A stretch of DNA of 8,262 nucleotides from Frankiaceae bacterium (GTDB taxonomy: Bacteria > Actinomycetota > Actinomycetes > Frankiales > Frankiaceae): positions 1 to 8,262 of the forward strand of contig JAVEDQ010000191.1 of NCBI GenBank assembly GCA_030840885.1, read 5' to 3'. The translations under genes and the position numbers were made by a program. Numbering within the stretch: position 1 is the first letter of the stretch; the number at the start of each line of letters is the position of its first letter. Positions 6,422 to 8,262 of this stretch are shown piece by piece. Below the pieces are notes generated by a model, which did not search any database, was not told the DNA's origin, and worked only from the letters and a program-made list of their open reading frames with translations.

Positions 6422-7629
6422 CCACGTACGCGCCGAGCACCTCCGAGGAGCTCGACCTGCTCCTCGGCGAATCCGTCACCGCCGCTGAACGTCGCGAAGC
6501 CTCCGCCTTCGCCGACGCCGCCGACGTCAGCGCTGAGCGCGTCGTGCTGATGGGTTCCGGCGGGCTCGGACGCCGGTTCCAGCATGGGCTGCGGGCCGAT
6601 GGCGTCGAGCCATTGGCCTTCGCCGACAACAATCCCGCCCGCTGGGGCAGCACCATCGACGGGACGCCCGTCCTGAGCCCCGAACAGGCGGTCGCGCGCT
6701 TCGGTGACGCCGCCTTCGTCGTCACGATCTGGGGCGCCGGGAGCCCACATCGCTTCGCCCACTCGCAGGGCCAGCTGCATCGGCTGGGCGCACGGGTGGT
6801 GAGGCCTGCTGCGGAGCTGGCGTGGGCCCACGCCCAACAGATCCTGCCGTTCTATGCAATGGACCTGCCCTCCCGGCTGCTCCGCCAGGCCGAGGACGTG
6901 CGCCATGCCTTCGACCTGCTCGGCGACGATCGGTCCCGTCTCGAGTACCTGGAGCAGGTCCGGTTCCGCCTCACCGGCGACCCGTCCGGTCTGCCGGTGA
7001 AGGACGCGGGGCTGCACTACCTGCAGCCCGGGCTCGTCCGACCGATGGCCGGCGAGGTCATGCTCGACTGCGGCGCCTACGACGGCGACACCCTGGCCAG
7101 CTGGCTGGCGCACTTCGGCCCGGACTTCCACACCTGGGTGGCGCTCGAGCCGGACCGGGCCAGTCGGGCACGGCTGCTCGAACTCCTCGGCCAGCTGCCG
7201 GACGAGACCGCTCGTCGCGTGCGGGTGTTGCCCTACGCCGTCGGCGCCGAGCACGCCACCCTCCGGTTCGCCATCACCGGGGAGCCGTCGAGCACCGGCC
7301 TCGCGGTCGAGGGCTCCGACGCCGAGGTCACCGACGTGCTCTGCGTCCCGATCGACCACCTCGTCGACGAGCTCGGGCTGCCCCGCCCGACGATGTTGAA
7401 GATGGACATCGAGGGCGCGGAACTCGACGCCCTCGCCGGTGCAGGCCGGACCATCGCGGCCGGCGAGACCGTCGTTGCGGCGTCGGTCTATCACCGGCAG
7501 GACCACCTCTGGCGCATCCCGCTGGCCGTGCACCAGCTGCGCGACGACCTGACGTTGGCGCTGCGGCCGCACAACGAAGAGGGCTGGGACCTCGTGCTCT
7601 ACGCCGTCCCGCCGGCTCGTCGGCCCTGA
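6418..7629 (+). CDS. FkbM-family SAM methyltransferase with N-terminal Rossmann-like module
   Basis: A 403-residue protein. The C-terminal half is an FkbM-type methyltransferase: SAM motif I is VMLDCGAYDGDT (214-225), then VALEPD, and the family signature LKMDIEGAELDAL at 327-339. FkbM proteins usually O-methylate sugar hydroxyls or polyketides, so this is likely the O-methyltransferase of the pathway; the target position is unknown. The first about 130 residues are an extra module: VVLMGSGGLG (42-51), FADNNPARWG (68-77) and GTPVLSP (82-88), resembling the Rossmann-like N-terminal part of sugar-acyltransferase PglD-type proteins and the C-terminal domain of the other methyltransferase in this operon. 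A linker rich in Arg, Leu and Glu (about 145-190) joins the two. GTG is the start because of AGGAG 5 nt upstream and the 4-nt overlap with the oxidoreductase gene. Of 60 codons at 7021-7200 only 4 end in A/T. It is the last gene of the operon. Confidence 0.91.
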   Translation: MTTYAPSTSEELDLLLGESVTAAERREASAFADAADVSAERVVLMGSGGLGRRFQHGLRADGVEPLAFADNNPARWGSTIDGTPVLSPEQAVARFGDAAFVVTIWGAGSPHRFAHSQGQLHRLGARVVRPAAELAWAHAQQILPFYAMDLPSRLLRQAEDVRHAFDLLGDDRSRLEYLEQVRFRLTGDPSGLPVKDAGLHYLQPGLVRPMAGEVMLDCGAYDGDTLASWLAHFGPDFHTWVALEPDRASRARLLELLGQLPDETARRVRVLPYAVGAEHATLRFAITGEPSSTGLAVEGSDAEVTDVLCVPIDHLVDELGLPRPTMLKMDIEGAELDALAGAGRTIAAGETVVAASVYHRQDHLWRIPLAVHQLRDDLTLALRPHNEEGWDLVLYAVPPARRP

Positions 7630-7717
7630 GCGTCCTTGACGTCGCGGGAACGGCTCACACGCGGAGGCGGGGTGCAACCGTCGTTGCCCCGGAACATGTG
7701 ATGCACCTTATGATGAA
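7630..7717. other. Intergenic region between the sugar operon and vapBC
   Basis: This 88-nt region carries the vapBC promoter and possible operator in its right half. In its left half only a 4-bp stem with a 3-nt loop (CGTC at 7631-7634 with GACG at 7638-7641) is visible, with no T-run, so no intrinsic terminator can be called for the upstream operon. Confidence 0.5.
7684..7714 (+). promoter_or_regulatory. Probable vapBC promoter giving a leaderless transcript
   Basis: TATGAT at 7709-7714 matches the -10 consensus at five of six bases. Transcription should begin 6-7 nt downstream, at 7720-7721, which is the antitoxin ATG itself, so the mRNA would have no leader. This fits the absence of a Shine-Dalgarno sequence and the frequent leaderless genes of actinobacteria. 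TTGCCC at 7684-7689 is a weak -35 candidate with a long 19-nt spacer. Confidence 0.5.
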
Positions 7718-7724
7718 GTGATGC
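7698..7724 (+). promoter_or_regulatory. Possible VapB operator: direct repeats and a small inverted repeat over the promoter
   Basis: GTGATGC occurs at 7698-7704 and again at 7718-7724, 20 bp apart, about two helical turns, flanking the -10 element. Between them CTT-ATGATG-AAG (7707-7718) forms a short inverted repeat, and GTG-ATG-CAC (7698-7706) another. Ribbon-helix-helix antitoxins usually bind such repeats in their own promoter to autorepress. The repeats are short, and the second copy overlaps the start codon, so chance is possible. Confidence 0.3.
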
Positions 7725-7951
7725 GAACGACAGTAGACCTTCCGGATGACGTGCATCGAGCAGCCATGCAAGTGGCGCGCGACCGTCACCAGACGCTCAG
7801 TCGGACGGTCGCGAGCCTGTTGCGGACCGCCCTTGCCGGGGAGCAGCGCATGCACCCGATCGAGGTCGACCCGGACACCGGGTTGCCGACGCTGCATGTG
7901 AGCGGGCGCGTCACAGCGGAGGACGTTGCAGCCGCCGACGACGATGGTTGA
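7721..7951 (+). CDS. vapB: VapB-like ribbon-helix-helix antitoxin
   Basis: A 76-residue protein. The start MRTTVDLPDDVHRAAMQVA is a typical ribbon-helix-helix DNA-binding unit: a short beta strand (RTTVDLP) then two helices up to LLRTAL near residue 38. The acidic C-terminal half, with the pattern GLPTLHVSGRVTAEDV ending in AAADDDG, is the flexible toxin-binding tail common in VapB-type antitoxins. It should neutralise the PIN toxin encoded next and repress their shared promoter. ATG 7721 is preferred over the adjacent GTG 7718, because the first residues then match the family and it coincides with the predicted transcription start. Its end overlaps the toxin start by 8 nt, so the toxin is probably translated by coupling. 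It follows the sugar operon after 88 nt and looks functionally unrelated to it. Confidence 0.85.
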   Translation: MRTTVDLPDDVHRAAMQVARDRHQTLSRTVASLLRTALAGEQRMHPIEVDPDTGLPTLHVSGRVTAEDVAAADDDG

Positions 7952-8262
7952 GGGCAGTCAGCGCCCCTACTTGCTCGACGGCAACGTGCTGGTGGCCCTG
8001 GTGGTTGCGGAGCACGTCCACCACGAGCCGGCCCGCGCGTGGTTTCGCAGCGCCGCACTATTTGCCACCTGCCCGACGGTGCAGCGCACCCTCCTGAGGC
8101 TTCTGATCCGTCAGGGATCGAGCATCGTGGAAGCGAGAGAGGCTCTATCCGTCGTCACCCGGCACCCCAAGCACGAGCAATGGCTCGATGACGTCAGCTA
8201 CCTCGAGATCGACCTATCGGGCGTTCTCGGCCACCGACAGGTGACCGACGCGTACCTCGCTG
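7944..8262 (+). CDS. vapC: VapC-like PIN-domain toxin, 3' end missing
   Basis: The 106 visible residues from ATG 7944 form the start of a PIN-domain ribonuclease. The first strand, YLLDGNVLVALVV, carries the metal-binding Asp12; LFATCPTVQRTLLRLL (39-54) is the second conserved segment; GHRQVTDAYLA carries Asp102. The fourth acidic residue would lie beyond the window edge. In the second segment the position often occupied by Glu in VapC proteins is Gln47; my recollection is that Gln also occurs in some members, so activity is not excluded. VapC toxins cleave RNA, often tRNA or rRNA, when the antitoxin is lost. There is no close Shine-Dalgarno sequence (GGAGGA at 7918-7923 is 20 nt away); the 8-nt overlap with the antitoxin gene suggests translational coupling. 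The usual length is about 130-145 residues, so perhaps 30-40 are missing. Confidence 0.87.
   Translation, partial: MVEGSQRPYLLDGNVLVALVVAEHVHHEPARAWFRSAALFATCPTVQRTLLRLLIRQGSSIVEAREALSVVTRHPKHEQWLDDVSYLEIDLSGVLGHRQVTDAYLA

Noticed and set aside
7631..7641. Terminator hairpin after FkbM
   Set aside because: The stem is only 4 bp with a 3-nt loop and is not followed by a T-run.
6256..7677. 473-codon open frame on the minus strand
   Set aside because: It lies opposite the strongly supported FkbM gene and the end of the oxidoreductase gene. Long antisense open frames are expected in DNA with G/C-rich third positions, and its sequence shows no recognisable domain.
6822..7721. 299-codon + strand open frame overlapping FkbM in another frame
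   Set aside because: The translation is extremely rich in Arg, Pro and Ala, typical of an off-frame reading of high-GC DNA, while the FkbM frame carries the conserved motifs.

Overview
The window is high-GC DNA with strong G/C preference at third codon positions and GTG starts. Together with a putative F420-dependent luciferase-like oxidoreductase and a VapBC toxin-antitoxin pair, this points to an actinobacterium; the species cannot be told from the sequence. All eight genes I can support are on the + strand. Two run off the window edges: the first gene lacks its 5' end and the last lacks its 3' end. There are no tRNA or rRNA genes, CRISPR arrays or insertion sequences, and no stretch over 300 bases lacks a gene.

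Positions 1-7629 hold a tightly packed six-gene operon that looks like part of a nucleotide-sugar or surface-glycan pathway. It encodes: (1) an RfbH/E1-type 3-dehydrase of CDP-4-keto-6-deoxyglucose, with its PLP-lysine replaced by His and the full [2Fe-2S] cysteine pattern; (2) a Zn-finger SAM methyltransferase with the architecture of sugar C-methyltransferases; (3) an LLM-class, probably F420-dependent, oxidoreductase; (4) an acetolactate-synthase-like ThDP enzyme of the type found in O-antigen clusters, comparable to the yersiniose carboligase YerE; (5) a Gfo/Idh/MocA NAD(P)-dependent oxidoreductase; (6) an FkbM-family methyltransferase with an extra N-terminal Rossmann-like module. Junctions are 4-nt gaps or ATGA/GTGA overlaps, except for an 89-nt gap before the ThDP gene.

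The parsimonious reading is biosynthesis of a branched, deoxygenated and methylated sugar. E1 makes a 3-deoxy-4-keto (CDP) sugar, the ThDP enzyme and/or the C-methyltransferase-like enzyme adds a carbon branch, one or both oxidoreductases reduce carbonyls, and FkbM O-methylates. The set differs from the Yersinia yersiniose pathway by its F420-type oxidoreductase and its two methyltransferases, and the final product is unknown. The CDP-glucose synthesis genes (RfbF/RfbG-type) and any glycosyltransferases would lie outside this window.

Positions 7630-8262 mark a break: an 88-nt intergenic region with a probable promoter for a leaderless transcript, then a ribbon-helix-helix VapB-like antitoxin and a PIN-domain VapC-like toxin that overlap by 8 nt. 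Hand counts of third codon positions show the methyltransferase and LLM genes are less GC-biased than E1 and FkbM, so the operon may be a mosaic.
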